Part shown: positions 7,806 through 16,140 of the stretch, one piece after another | How positions within the stretch are numbered: the stretch's first letter is position 1 | Layout of the letters: the number at the start of each line of letters is the position of its first letter | Source of the DNA: SIG653 sp045578045 | GTDB lineage: Bacteria; Bacillota; Clostridia; Oscillospirales; CAG-382 | Assembly (NCBI GenBank): GCA_045578045.1 | Contig: JAZNJM010000093.1 | Coordinates: 1-54,914 of the forward strand | Direction of reading: 5' to 3' | DNA: 54,914 nucleotides | The notes under the pieces: generated by a model | Told to the model about the DNA's origin: nothing | What the model saw: the letters and a program-made list of their open reading frames with translations, nothing else | Databases searched by the model: none | Translations under genes and position numbers: made by a program

Positions 7806-8345
7806 ATGTCCAGATTAAATGAATATTACAAGAACGAAGTTAAAGATGCTCTTATGAAGAAGTTCAACTATTCAAGTCCTATGCAGATTCCAAGACTTGA
7901 TAAAGTTGTTCTTAACATTGGTGTTGGCGAAGCTAAGGATAACCCAAAGGCTCTCGAAAGCGCAATTAACGATTTGGGCATCATCACCGGTCAGAAGGCT
8001 GTTGCAACAACAGCAAAAAAATCAATCTCCAACTTTAAGTTGAGAGCTGGTTCAAAAATCGGTGCAAAAGTAACTCTCAGAGGCGAAAGAATGTATGAAT
8101 TTGTTGACAAACTTTTCAACATCTCTCTCCCAAGAGTTAGAGACTTTAAAGGAATTAATCCCAATGCTTTTGACGGCAGAGGAAACTATTCCTTAGGTAT
8201 TAAAGAACAGCTTATCTTCCCTGAAATCGAGTATGATAAAATCGACAAGATCAGAGGTATGGATATAGTATTTGTAACTACGGCAACAAAAGACGAAGAA
8301 GCAAAAGAACTTCTTAAGCTTCTCGGTGCACCATTTGCGAAGTAA
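7806..8345 (+). CDS. rplE: 50S ribosomal protein L5
   Basis: 179 residues from the ATG that follows AGGAGG (an upstream in-frame ATG inside rplX has no such site). It contains KVVLNIGVGEAKDNPKAL and RVRDFKGINPNAFDGRGNY, both typical of L5, the 5S rRNA-binding protein of the central protuberance. Confidence 0.98.
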   Translation: MSRLNEYYKNEVKDALMKKFNYSSPMQIPRLDKVVLNIGVGEAKDNPKALESAINDLGIITGQKAVATTAKKSISNFKLRAGSKIGAKVTLRGERMYEFVDKLFNISLPRVRDFKGINPNAFDGRGNYSLGIKEQLIFPEIEYDKIDKIRGMDIVFVTTATKDEEAKELLKLLGAPFAK

Positions 8346-8359
8346 GGAGGAAGACTGTA

Positions 8360-8545
8360 ATGGCAAAAACATCAATGAAAATCAAACAGCAGAGACAACA
8401 GAAATTCTCAACGAGAGAATACAACAGATGTAAAATTTGCGGCAGACCTCACGCTTACCTCCGCAAGTTCGGCATTTGCCGTATCTGCTTCAGAAACCTG
8501 GCATACAGCGGACAAATTCCAGGTGTTAAGAAAGCCAGCTGGTAA
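8360..8545 (+). CDS. rpsN: 30S ribosomal protein S14, zinc type
   Basis: 61 residues, the short zinc-binding form (S14Z). Cysteines 24, 27, 40 and 43 form the zinc site (CKICGRPH and CRICF). This form is the housekeeping S14 in most Clostridia. Zinc-independent S14 paralogues are longer and lack these residues. Confidence 0.98.
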   Translation: MAKTSMKIKQQRQQKFSTREYNRCKICGRPHAYLRKFGICRICFRNLAYSGQIPGVKKASW

Positions 8546-8568
8546 AATCAAACAGGAGGAGATAAATA

Positions 8569-8967
8569 ATGCAAGTAACAGACGTTGTAGCAGATATGCT
8601 CACAAGAATACGCAACGCTAATTCTGAGAAACATGCAAGCGTTAGCGTACCTGCTTCCAAACTCAAAAAGGCAATCGCTCAGATCCTGCTTGATGAAGGC
8701 TACATCCAGTCTTATGAAGTAGAAGAAGACGGAAAACAGGGAAATATTAAAATCACTCTTAAATATGGCGCAGGCAAGTCCAGAATTATTTCAGGACTTC
8801 GCAGAGTTTCTAAGCCTGGTCTTAGAATCTACGCTTCCAGCGCAGATCTTCCTAAGGTTAGAAATGGTCTTGGAATCGCTATTATATCAACCTCTCAAGG
8901 TTTAATGACCGACAAAGCAGCTCGCAAAGCCGGTATCGGCGGCGAAGTTCTCGCTTTCGTATGGTAG
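8569..8967 (+). CDS. rpsH: 30S ribosomal protein S8
   Basis: 132 residues. It has TDVVADMLTRIRNAN at the N-terminus and a C-terminal GLGIAIISTSQGLMTDKAAR block that binds the central domain of 16S rRNA. In E. coli S8 regulates the spc operon. I see no obvious S8 target mimic here. Confidence 0.98.
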   Translation: MQVTDVVADMLTRIRNANSEKHASVSVPASKLKKAIAQILLDEGYIQSYEVEEDGKQGNIKITLKYGAGKSRIISGLRRVSKPGLRIYASSADLPKVRNGLGIAIISTSQGLMTDKAARKAGIGGEVLAFVW

Positions 8968-8980
8968 AAAGGAGTTTGAT

Positions 8981-9526
8981 ATGTCAAGAATAGGAAAAAT
9001 GCCCATCGAAGTTGTGGCAGGCGTTGAAGTAACAGTTGCAGAAGGCAATCTCGTTACAGTTAAAGGTCCTAAAGGAACATTGACACGCAAGCTCCACAGC
9101 GATATGATTATCTCTAAAGACGGTGCTGTTGTAACAGTATCCCGCCCAACAGATAACAAAGAACACAGAGCACTTCACGGTCTTACAAGAACTCTTCTTG
9201 CCAATATGGTAGAAGGCGTTTCAAAAGGCTTTTCCAAGGAACTTGAAATCAACGGTGTTGGTTATAAAGCAGCTCTTCAGGGAAAACAGCTCGTGCTTAA
9301 CCTCGGTTATTCACATCCCATCAATTATGATACTCCCGATGGAATAACTTTTGAAGTTCCTTCTCCTTTGAAAGTAATAATCAAAGGCGCAGATAAACAG
9401 CAGGTTGGCCAGGTTGCTTCTGAAATCAGAGGCTACAGACCTCCCGAACCCTACCTTGGCAAGGGTGTTAAATACGTTGATGAAAAAATCAGACGTAAGG
9501 CCGGCAAGTCCGGTAAGTCCAAGTAA
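8981..9526 (+). CDS. rplF: 50S ribosomal protein L6
   Basis: 181 residues with two related domains. It starts MSRIGKMPIEVVAGVEV and has the conserved C-terminal GYRPPEPYLGKGVKYVDEKI. L6 lies at the base of the L7/L12 stalk. GAAAGGAG precedes the ATG. Confidence 0.98.
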   Translation: MSRIGKMPIEVVAGVEVTVAEGNLVTVKGPKGTLTRKLHSDMIISKDGAVVTVSRPTDNKEHRALHGLTRTLLANMVEGVSKGFSKELEINGVGYKAALQGKQLVLNLGYSHPINYDTPDGITFEVPSPLKVIIKGADKQQVGQVASEIRGYRPPEPYLGKGVKYVDEKIRRKAGKSGKSK

Positions 9527-9544
9527 TATAGGAGGACAGGATAA

Positions 9545-9904
9545 ATGGTTAGTCGTTCTGACAGTAATAAACAGAGACTCCGTAGACATAAGAGAGTCAG
9601 AAGTAAGATCTTCGGTACAGCACAAAGACCAAGATTTGATGTATATCGTTCTGAAAACAATATCTACGTTCAGATCATCGATGATGATGCGGGCGTAACA
9701 TTGGTTTCCGCAAGCAGCACCGAAAAAGAGTATAAAGCTCTTCCCGGTAACAAAGAAACAGCCGCTAAAATCGGCAAACTCGCAGCTGAAAGAGCTCTCC
9801 AGAAGGGTATCACAGAAGTTGTTTTTGACAGAGGTGGATACCTCTATCACGGACGTGTTCAGGCGTTGGCAGAAGCTGCGCGTGAAGCCGGCCTTAAGTT
9901 CTGA
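9545..9904 (+). CDS. rplR: 50S ribosomal protein L18
   Basis: 119 residues. RLRRHKRVRSKIFGTAQRPR followed by VYRSENNIYVQIIDD is the L18 signature. L18 binds 5S rRNA together with L5. The C-terminal DRGGYLYHGRVQALAEAARE is also conserved. Confidence 0.98.
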   Translation: MVSRSDSNKQRLRRHKRVRSKIFGTAQRPRFDVYRSENNIYVQIIDDDAGVTLVSASSTEKEYKALPGNKETAAKIGKLAAERALQKGITEVVFDRGGYLYHGRVQALAEAAREAGLKF

Positions 9905-9922
9905 GAAAGGGGAATGTATAAT

Positions 9923-10435
9923 ATGGCTATCAAAAATAATAAAATAGACTATAGCGTTCTCGAACTCAAAGAAACGCTTATCCATACAAAAGGCGTTTCT
10001 AAAACAGTTAAGGGCGGTAGAATCAGAAGATTTTCTGCATTGGTTGTAGTTGGTGACGGAAACGGACACGTTGGCTACGGTCTTGGCAAAGCTGCTGAAG
10101 TTCCAGATGCAATAAGAAAAGCTTTTGATGAAGCAAAAAAGAACATTGTTCACGTTTCCCTCAAGGGAACAACAATTCCTCACGAAATTATCGGTGAATT
10201 TGGCGCAGGCAGAGTTCTTCTCAAGCCCGCCGCTCCCGGTACTGGTATCATCGCTGGCGGTACAATGAGAGCTGTTCTCGAAGTTGCCGGTATTCGTGAT
10301 ATCCGTGGTAAGTCTCTCCGTTCCAACAACCCAACAAACGTTGTTAAAGCTACTTTTGAAGCATTGAAAGAGCTTAGAACAGCAGAAGAGGTTGCTGCAA
10401 TCCGCGGAAAGACCGTTGAAGAAATTTTGAAATAA
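9923..10435 (+). CDS. rpsE: 30S ribosomal protein S5
   Basis: 170 residues from the ATG at 9923. The in-frame ATG nine bases earlier is almost in contact with the AAAGGGG ribosome binding site, so the later start is preferred. The dsRNA-binding-like domain (RRFSALVVVGDGNGHVGYG) and the C-terminal segment are complete. S5 helps maintain decoding accuracy. Confidence 0.96.
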   Translation: MAIKNNKIDYSVLELKETLIHTKGVSKTVKGGRIRRFSALVVVGDGNGHVGYGLGKAAEVPDAIRKAFDEAKKNIVHVSLKGTTIPHEIIGEFGAGRVLLKPAAPGTGIIAGGTMRAVLEVAGIRDIRGKSLRSNNPTNVVKATFEALKELRTAEEVAAIRGKTVEEILK

Positions 10436-10448
10436 GGAGAGAGATAAG

Positions 10449-10628
10449 ATGGCAAACGTAAAGATTACCCTTAAGAAGAGTTTGATCGGTCGTTTGGAAA
10501 AACAGATTCTTACAGCTCGTTCTCTCGGACTTCGTAAGATCGGCGATTCTAAAGTAATCGCTCTCGACGACAGCGTTAAAGGCAAGATCAACGTTATTTC
10601 TCACCTTGTTAGCGTTGAAGAAGTTTAA
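10449..10628 (+). CDS. rpmD: 50S ribosomal protein L30
   Basis: 59 residues, complete. It starts MANVKITLKKSLIGRLEKQI and contains ARSLGLRKIGDSKVI, the expected L30 core. It lies between rpsE and rplO as in all spc operons, with AAGGAGAGAG before the ATG. Confidence 0.96.
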   Translation: MANVKITLKKSLIGRLEKQILTARSLGLRKIGDSKVIALDDSVKGKINVISHLVSVEEV

Positions 10629-10658
10629 TTGAAACTTTGATTAAGGAGGAAACCAATT

Positions 10659-11099
10659 ATGAAGCTTTTTGAGCTTTCACCTGCTCCCGGTTCAACGAAG
10701 CCTAAGTATAGAAAAGGCAGAGGTATCGGTAGCGGAAACGGAAAGACAGCCGGTAAAGGTCACAAAGGACAAAACGCTCGTTCTGGCGGTGGTGTTAGAC
10801 CTGGATTTGAAGGCGGTCAGCTTCCAATATATAGAAGACTTCCCAAAAGGGGCTTCACAAATCATTTTGCAAAACATTATGCTATAATCAATGTTGGCGA
10901 TTTGGAAATCTTTGACAACGGCACCGAAGTTACTTTGGATTTGCTTGTTGAGAAAAGAATTATTCGTAAAGAACTCGATGGACTTAAGGTTCTCGGAACG
11001 GGCGACCTTACAAAGTCCCTCAATGTTAAAGCAAAAATATTCTCTGCAACCGCTAAGGAAAAAATTGAAGCCGCCGGAGGAAAGGCAGAGGAGGTATAA
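10659..11099 (+). CDS. rplO: 50S ribosomal protein L15
   Basis: 146 residues. The glycine/lysine-rich N-terminal arm (GRGIGSGNGKTAGKGHKGQ) threads into 23S rRNA, followed by FEGGQLPIYRRLPKRGF. It ends three bases before secY, whose ribosome binding site (GAGGAGG) lies in the last codons of rplO. Confidence 0.98.
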   Translation: MKLFELSPAPGSTKPKYRKGRGIGSGNGKTAGKGHKGQNARSGGGVRPGFEGGQLPIYRRLPKRGFTNHFAKHYAIINVGDLEIFDNGTEVTLDLLVEKRIIRKELDGLKVLGTGDLTKSLNVKAKIFSATAKEKIEAAGGKAEEV

Positions 11100-11102
11100 G
11101 TT

Positions 11103-12389
11103 ATGCTGCAAACATTAAAAAATGCTTGGAGAATCGATGAATTAAGAAGAAAGCTCATCATAACTGCTCTTATCTTGATTCTATATCGTTTCGGCTGTGC
11201 TATCCCCGTTCCTTTCGTAGACAGCGCAACTATTTCCGGGTGGTTTTCAGAAAACACAGATAACCTTCTTGGCTATTTTGGTGTAATCAATGGTCCTGCT
11301 TTTTCACAGGCAACGCTGTTTGCACTTTCAATCTCCCCTTATATTACAGCGTCCATCGTTATGCAACTTTTAGCTGTAGCGATTCCCGCTCTTGAACGTA
11401 TGAGCAAGGAAGGACCTGAAGGACAGAAAAAAATAACTCAGATAACCCGTTACGTTACCGTTGTTCTCGCTCTTGTTACCGCTTTTGGTTACTATAGAGC
11501 CCTTGACACAAGCAAAGCTTTAACCGAAAGCGGTTGGTTTGTTGGTGTTGTTATTGTTGCATCATATTGTGCCGGTGCTTCTCTTATTATGTGGCTCGGT
11601 GAGAAAATCAACGATCACGGAATCGGTAACGGTATCTCAATGATACTTTTTATCAATATAGTTTCAAGTTTCCCTGCAATGTTCAGTAACTTGCTTCAAG
11701 TTGGCGGACAGGGTTCAATCAACAAAATGTATTACGTTGCTGCTGTTGCAGTTGTAATCATTATGGTTGCTATTGTCTTCTTCGTTGTTTGGGTAACAAA
11801 CTCCGAAAGACGTATTCCAATTCAGTATGCAAAACGTCAGATGGGTAGAAAGGTATATGGCGGGGCAAACTCCAACCTTCCTATTAAGCTCAATATGAGC
11901 GGCGTTATGCCAATCATTTTTGCACAGTCCATCGTTGCGCTTCCTTCAACTCTCGCATTGATTTTTGGATGGGACACAGAGAACGGCTTCTTTAAGTATT
12001 TCTCTATGACATCTTATATCGGCGTTGCAGTTAACTTTGCGCTTATTATTGCGTTTTCATATTTCTACATTACAATTTCGTTTAATCCCATTGAAGTTGC
12101 TAACAACCTCAAGAAAAACGGCGGAACTATAACAGGTATCCGTCCAGGTAAACCAACAACTGATTATATCGTTAAGATTCTTAACAGAATAACTTTTATC
12201 GGTGCTTTGTTCCTTGGCTTTATCGCGGTTTTTCCACAGGTTCTTAACTGGATATTCCCACATTCAGCAATTGGTAGCTTAGTATTTGGCGGTTCTTCAT
12301 TGCTTATCGTTGTTGGCGTTGTTCTTGAAACGTTCCGTGAGCTTGAAGGTCAGATAACAATGCGCAACTACAAGGGATTCCTCAACTAA
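11103..12389 (+). CDS. secY: Preprotein translocase subunit SecY
   Basis: 428 residues with about ten hydrophobic membrane segments. Signature sequences include the first helix (ITALILILYRFGCAIPVPF), the plug region, ERRIPIQYAKRQ in a cytoplasmic loop that contacts ribosomes and SecA, and IRPGKPT. It forms the SecYEG channel in the cytoplasmic membrane and serves the many exported proteins in this window. It is coupled to rplO. Confidence 0.98.
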   Translation: MLQTLKNAWRIDELRRKLIITALILILYRFGCAIPVPFVDSATISGWFSENTDNLLGYFGVINGPAFSQATLFALSISPYITASIVMQLLAVAIPALERMSKEGPEGQKKITQITRYVTVVLALVTAFGYYRALDTSKALTESGWFVGVVIVASYCAGASLIMWLGEKINDHGIGNGISMILFINIVSSFPAMFSNLLQVGGQGSINKMYYVAAVAVVIIMVAIVFFVVWVTNSERRIPIQYAKRQMGRKVYGGANSNLPIKLNMSGVMPIIFAQSIVALPSTLALIFGWDTENGFFKYFSMTSYIGVAVNFALIIAFSYFYITISFNPIEVANNLKKNGGTITGIRPGKPTTDYIVKILNRITFIGALFLGFIAVFPQVLNWIFPHSAIGSLVFGGSSLLIVVGVVLETFRELEGQITMRNYKGFLN

Positions 12390-12416
12390 CTATACAAATT
12401 GTTGTGAGGCAAATTT

Positions 12417-13061
12417 ATGCATAATTTGATTATGTTCGGCCCTCCCGGTGCGGGAAAGGGCACACAAGCTAAGATAATTAGTAAACAGTTGGATATTCCA
12501 GCAATCTCAACAGGCGAAATGATTCGTGCTGCTATCAAGGCATCAACCCCAATGGGACTTGCTGCTCAGAAATATACAGAATCGGGAGCTCTTGTTCCTG
12601 ATGATGTTGTTATCGGTATCATTAAAGAACGTCTCGCTGAAGATGATTGCAAAAAGGGATTTATTCTCGACGGTTTTCCCAGAACGATTCCCCAAGCGGA
12701 AGCTCTCGCAGAAATGGGAGTTAAGATAACTAAGGTAATTTCATTCGAAGTAACTGATTCAGCCATTGTTGACCGTATGAGTGGCAGAAGACTTTGCTCT
12801 TCTTGCAGTGCATCTTACCACGTTAAGTTTGCACCACCAAAAACAGAAGGCAAATGTGATTCTTGCGGCGGTGATTTGATTATCCGTAAGGATGATAAAA
12901 AAGAAGTGGTTGAGAGCAGACTTGTAACTTATCATCGCGAAACAGAACCACTTAAGGCTTTTTATGATAAATTAGGTCTTTTAGCTGTTCTTGATGGCGA
13001 GGGTAAAGTTGAAGACGTTTCCGCAAGAGCCTTTGAGGCTCTCGGAGTAGAGCTTCAATAA
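12417..13061 (+). CDS. adk: Adenylate kinase, zinc-LID form
   Basis: 214 residues, long-form adenylate kinase (AMP + ATP to 2 ADP). The P-loop GPPGAGKGT is at residues 8-16 and DGFPRT at 85-90. The LID carries Cys127, Cys130, Cys147 and Cys150 in two CxxC pairs, the structural zinc site of Gram-positive enzymes. It follows secY, as in many Firmicutes. AGTGAGG-like sequence before the ATG gives only a moderate ribosome binding site. Confidence 0.98.
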   Translation: MHNLIMFGPPGAGKGTQAKIISKQLDIPAISTGEMIRAAIKASTPMGLAAQKYTESGALVPDDVVIGIIKERLAEDDCKKGFILDGFPRTIPQAEALAEMGVKITKVISFEVTDSAIVDRMSGRRLCSSCSASYHVKFAPPKTEGKCDSCGGDLIIRKDDKKEVVESRLVTYHRETEPLKAFYDKLGLLAVLDGEGKVEDVSARAFEALGVELQ

Positions 13062-13171
13062 ATTGTGGCTGAAAACGAAGTCGTTTGTTCATATGTCGAT
13101 TCACATATCGATTCATATGTCGAAACGAGAGTCCTCTCAAGAGAGAAGGCAAAAACGGAGGCAAAAACGGT

Positions 13172-13921
13172 ATGATATATATAAAGTCTGACGACGAGTT
13201 GGAGTTGATGAAAAAGGCGGGTAAAATCGCCGCACTCGCTCGTGAGGCTGCGGCTGAATGTATCAAGCCCGGCGTTACAACTCGTTCCATTGATTCGACA
13301 GTCAAACGTGTTATACAGTCGCACGGAGCAATACCATCCTTTCTTGGATACGGCGGTTTCCCAGCATCAGCGTGTATAAGCGTTAATGATGAAATAATAC
13401 ACGGAATCCCTTCGGGAAGAGTGTTAAAAGATGGGGATATCGTCAAAATAGACGTAGGAGCTATGTTTAAAGGGTTTCATGGAGACTGCGCGGGAACATA
13501 CGGCGTAGGCTCCATAAGCCCAGAAGCAAAAAAGCTCATTGAAGTAACGGAACAAAGTTTTTTTGAAGGTATGAAGGCTGCTGTTGTCGGAAATCGAATT
13601 GGTGATATATCTGAAGCAGTTCAAAAATACGTTGAAGGCTTTGGATATGGAGTTATAAGAGATTACGTTGGACACGGAATTGGAAAGAAACTTCATGAAT
13701 CTCCAGAGGTTCCAAACTACGTTTCAAGAATAAAAGGCCCGAGACTTGAAAAAGGAATGACAATAGCTGTTGAACCTATGGTTTCAATGGGTTCATACGC
13801 TGTTAAGGTTCTTTCAAACGATTGGACGGTTGTAACTTGCGATGGTTCGTTGACAGCTCATTATGAAAATACCATAGCGATACTCGAAGACGGTCCTATT
13901 ATTTTAACAGACGCAAGGTGA
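13172..13921 (+). CDS. map: Methionine aminopeptidase, type I
   Basis: 249 residues from the ATG that follows ACGGAGG. An upstream in-frame ATG (13085) would add 29 residues unlike the family. The enzyme removes the initiator methionine. The metal ligands are in place: DVGAMFKGFHGDCAGTYGVG (two Asp), the HGIGKKLHESPEVPN block (His, Glu) and AVEPMVS plus the final Glu in TAHYENT. The 110-base spacer before it contains short imperfect repeats of ATTCATATGTCG. Confidence 0.97.
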   Translation: MIYIKSDDELELMKKAGKIAALAREAAAECIKPGVTTRSIDSTVKRVIQSHGAIPSFLGYGGFPASACISVNDEIIHGIPSGRVLKDGDIVKIDVGAMFKGFHGDCAGTYGVGSISPEAKKLIEVTEQSFFEGMKAAVVGNRIGDISEAVQKYVEGFGYGVIRDYVGHGIGKKLHESPEVPNYVSRIKGPRLEKGMTIAVEPMVSMGSYAVKVLSNDWTVVTCDGSLTAHYENTIAILEDGPIILTDAR

Positions 13922-13928
13922 TTATAAG

Positions 13929-14231
13929 GTGATTATTAAGAAAACCTATTCACAGAATTTTGCGATTTCTTTAAAAGGACACGATAAAGGAACAGTTTAT
14001 GCCGTTATGAACGAGGACGATCGTTTTGTTTATCTTTCAGAAGGCAGACTGAGAAAAGTTTCAAATCCTAAAAAGAAGAATAAGAAGCATATAAAATGCT
14101 TTGAAGCGAATAAAATTAGTGAGTATATATTCATTGATTCGCCTATAACTGACGGGCGACTGAGACGTGCGATACGTTCTTTTAAAGAGTCCTTTAATGA
14201 CGTATCTTTCGAGAGCCGAGAGGAGGAGTAA
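13929..14231 (+). CDS. KOW-domain RNA-binding protein (L14e-like)
   Basis: 100 residues from a GTG start seven bases after the map stop. It resembles the small KOW-type proteins (COG2163-like, distantly related to archaeal/eukaryotic L14e) that Clostridia often carry between map and infA. A beta-rich N-terminal part (LKGHDKGTVYAVMNEDDRFV, YLSEGRLRKVSNPKKKNKKH) is followed by a basic patch and a charged C-terminus. Its role is not established; ribosome association or assembly is inferred from location only. The C-terminal GAGGAGGAG codons double as the infA ribosome binding site. Confidence 0.75.
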   Translation: MIIKKTYSQNFAISLKGHDKGTVYAVMNEDDRFVYLSEGRLRKVSNPKKKNKKHIKCFEANKISEYIFIDSPITDGRLRRAIRSFKESFNDVSFESREEE

Positions 14232-14233
14232 TT

Positions 14234-14452
14234 CTGGCTAAAGACGATGTATTTGAGTGTGAAGGTGTGGTAACAGAAGTTTTACCTAACACTGTGTTTA
14301 AGGTTAAACTTACTAACGGTCATATTATCACGGCACATATTTCAGGAAAAATGCGTATGCATTATATAAGAATTTTGCCAGGTGATAGAGTTACAGTTGA
14401 AGTATCTGTTTACGATCCAACACAGGGAAGAATCACATTCAGAATGAAATGA
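14234..14452 (+). CDS. infA: Translation initiation factor IF-1, CTG start
   Basis: Starting at CTG (14234) the product is (M)AKDDVFECEGVVTEV..., exactly 72 residues, the canonical IF-1 length, with the OB-fold motifs NGHIITAHISGKMRMHYIRI and RGRITFRMK-like end. No in-frame ATG, GTG or TTG precedes the first family-conserved residues. The next candidate, GTG at 14267, would delete the first strand. AGGAGG lies seven bases before the CTG. The ATT overlapping the preceding TAA is a less likely start because of spacing. IF-1 binds the 30S A site during initiation. Confidence 0.93.
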   Translation: MAKDDVFECEGVVTEVLPNTVFKVKLTNGHIITAHISGKMRMHYIRILPGDRVTVEVSVYDPTQGRITFRMK

Positions 14453-14572
14453 AATAAAATAATTAAAATAATTAAAATAAAAATATAGGTACGGTGATAT
14501 GTTCGAAAGGCTCACACAGGACTTTCACCGAAGATAAAAATCAGTGAGTCGGAAAGGTTTATGGTGTAATTA
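14453..14572 (+). other. infA-rpmJ spacer with hairpin and micro-ORF
   Basis: At 120 bases this is the longest spacer inside the ribosomal operon. After a very AT-rich 35 bases, CGGTGA (14492-14497) and TCACCG (14525-14530) can form a hairpin. Inside it lies a 12-codon frame (MFERLTQDFHRR, 14499-14537) with only a weak AGG before it. No obvious promoter is present. Its function is unknown. Confidence 0.4.
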
Positions 14573-14686
14573 ATGAAAGTAAGACCTTCTGTAAAAAAGA
14601 TTTGCGAAAAATGCAAAGTCATCAAAAGAAAAGGCAAAGTGATGGTTATTTGCGAGAACCCTAAGCATAAGCAAAAGCAGGGATAA
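14573..14686 (+). CDS. rpmJ: 50S ribosomal protein L36, zinc type
   Basis: 37 residues, complete. It starts MKVRPSVKKICEKCKVIKRK. Cys11, Cys14, Cys27 and His32 form the zinc site of the C+ form of L36. It lies between infA and rpsM, as usual in Firmicutes. The ribosome binding site (GGAAAGG) is rather distant, which is odd for this operon. Confidence 0.96.
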   Translation: MKVRPSVKKICEKCKVIKRKGKVMVICENPKHKQKQG

Positions 14687-14705
14687 GAAAGAGGTGTAAA
14701 ATTCT

Positions 14706-15074
14706 ATGGCACGTATTTCAGGTGTTGACCTTCCAAATGCAAAACGCGTAGAAATCGGCTTAACCTACATTTACGGTATCGGAAGAAGCCGCGCCAATGA
14801 AATTTTGGCAAAAACGGGTATCAACCCCGACATCAGAGTTAAAGATTTAACTGAAGACGATGTAGCAAAGCTTCGTGAAGTTATCGAAAACGATTACGTT
14901 GTAGAAGGCGACCTCAGAAGAGAAGTTGCTCTCAACATTAAGAGAATGATCGAAATTGATTGCTACAGAGGAATCAGACACAGAAAAGGACTTCCCGTAA
15001 GAGGACAGAGAACAAAGACAAACGCTCGTACGAGAAAAGGTCCCGTTAAAACAATTGCTAACAAGAAGAAGTAA
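14706..15074 (+). CDS. rpsM: 30S ribosomal protein S13
   Basis: 122 residues. It starts MARISGVDLPNAKRVEIGL and ends with the basic tail GLPVRGQRTKTNARTRKG, which reaches the decoding centre and contacts tRNA. GAGGTG before the ATG serves as ribosome binding site. Confidence 0.98.
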   Translation: MARISGVDLPNAKRVEIGLTYIYGIGRSRANEILAKTGINPDIRVKDLTEDDVAKLREVIENDYVVEGDLRREVALNIKRMIEIDCYRGIRHRKGLPVRGQRTKTNARTRKGPVKTIANKKK

Positions 15075-15089
15075 GCGGAGGAGTAAATA

Positions 15090-15488
15090 ATGGCGAAAGC
15101 TCAAAAGAAAACGACAATCAAAAAGCGTCGTGAACGCAAAAATATTGAAGCAGGCGCAGCTCATATCTGCTCAAGCTTCAACAACACTATTGTAACAATT
15201 ACAGACCTTAAAGGAAATGCTATTTCTTGGGCATCCGCAGGCGAGTTGGGTTACAGAGGTTCGAGAAAATCCACTCCTTTTGCAGCACAGATGGCTTCCG
15301 AAACAGCTGCAAAAGCAGCTATGGAACACGGTCTTAAAACTGTTGAGGTTTATGTTAAAGGCCCCGGACAAGGCAGAGAAGCAGCAATCCGTGCCCTTCA
15401 GGTTGCAGGTCTTGATGTTAGACTCATCAAAGACGTAACACCAATTCCTCACAATGGATGCAGACCGCCCAAAAGAAGACGTGTTTAA
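15090..15488 (+). CDS. rpsK: 30S ribosomal protein S11
   Basis: 132 residues. It contains AHICSSFNNTIVTITDLKGN and ends DVTPIPHNGCRPPKRRRV, the invariant tail of S11 on the platform of the 30S subunit. CGGAGGAG precedes the ATG. Confidence 0.98.
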   Translation: MAKAQKKTTIKKRRERKNIEAGAAHICSSFNNTIVTITDLKGNAISWASAGELGYRGSRKSTPFAAQMASETAAKAAMEHGLKTVEVYVKGPGQGREAAIRALQVAGLDVRLIKDVTPIPHNGCRPPKRRRV

Positions 15489-15513
15489 TTAATTAACGGA
15501 GGTAATCAGACGT

Positions 15514-16140
15514 ATGGCAAGATATACAGGTCCCGTTTGCAGACTTTGTCGTAGAGAAGGCTCTAAGCTTTTCCTCAAAGGCGACAAATGCACAACAGAT
15601 AAATGCCCAGTTTCCCGCAGAGCATCCGCTCCTGGACAGCATGGCGCAGCTAACGCACGTAAAAGAGTAAAAGAATACGGCTTACAGCTCAGAGAAAAAC
15701 AAAAGGCAAAGAGGTACTATGGTATTCTCGAAAAGCAATTTAAGAACTATTTCGTTAAAGCGGATAAAAAAGAAGGTCAAACAGGTGAAAACCTTCTCGC
15801 TATGATCGAAAGACGTTTGGACAACGTTGTATACCGTGCAGGTATGGCTTCAAGCCGTGCTGAAGCAAGACAGCTTGTTATTCACGGACATTTCAACGTT
15901 AACGGCAAAAAGGTTAACATTCCTTCTTACTTAGTTAAAGCAGGAAACGTTATCTCTGTTAGAGAAAAGAGCCTTGAATCCGAAAAGATTAAAATGCTTG
16001 TCGAGACTATCTCCGACAGGTCAGTACCCGCATGGTTAGATGTTAAAAATGGCGTTGCAACAGTTGTTGCTCTTCCTACAAGAGCAGATGTTGACTTCCC
16101 CATTGAAGAACATCTTATCGTTGAGTTGTACTCCAAGTAA
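15514..16140 (+). CDS. rpsD: 30S ribosomal protein S4, zinc type
   Basis: 208 residues. Cysteines 9, 12, 26 and 31 (CRLC and CTTDKC) form the N-terminal zinc site of the C+ type, also found in many thermophiles and Clostridia. The S4 RNA-binding domain (ERRLDNVVYRAGMASSRAEA) is in the middle. S4 nucleates 16S rRNA folding and in E. coli represses the alpha operon. A hairpin-forming spacer follows. Confidence 0.98.
   Translation: MARYTGPVCRLCRREGSKLFLKGDKCTTDKCPVSRRASAPGQHGAANARKRVKEYGLQLREKQKAKRYYGILEKQFKNYFVKADKKEGQTGENLLAMIERRLDNVVYRAGMASSRAEARQLVIHGHFNVNGKKVNIPSYLVKAGNVISVREKSLESEKIKMLVETISDRSVPAWLDVKNGVATVVALPTRADVDFPIEEHLIVELYSK

Noticed and set aside
9311..10591. A 426-codon open frame on the minus strand across rplF, rplR, rpsE and rpmD
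   Set aside because: The plus strand encodes four complete ribosomal proteins here. The antisense frame has no family resemblance and no ribosome binding site, and follows from codon usage of the real genes.
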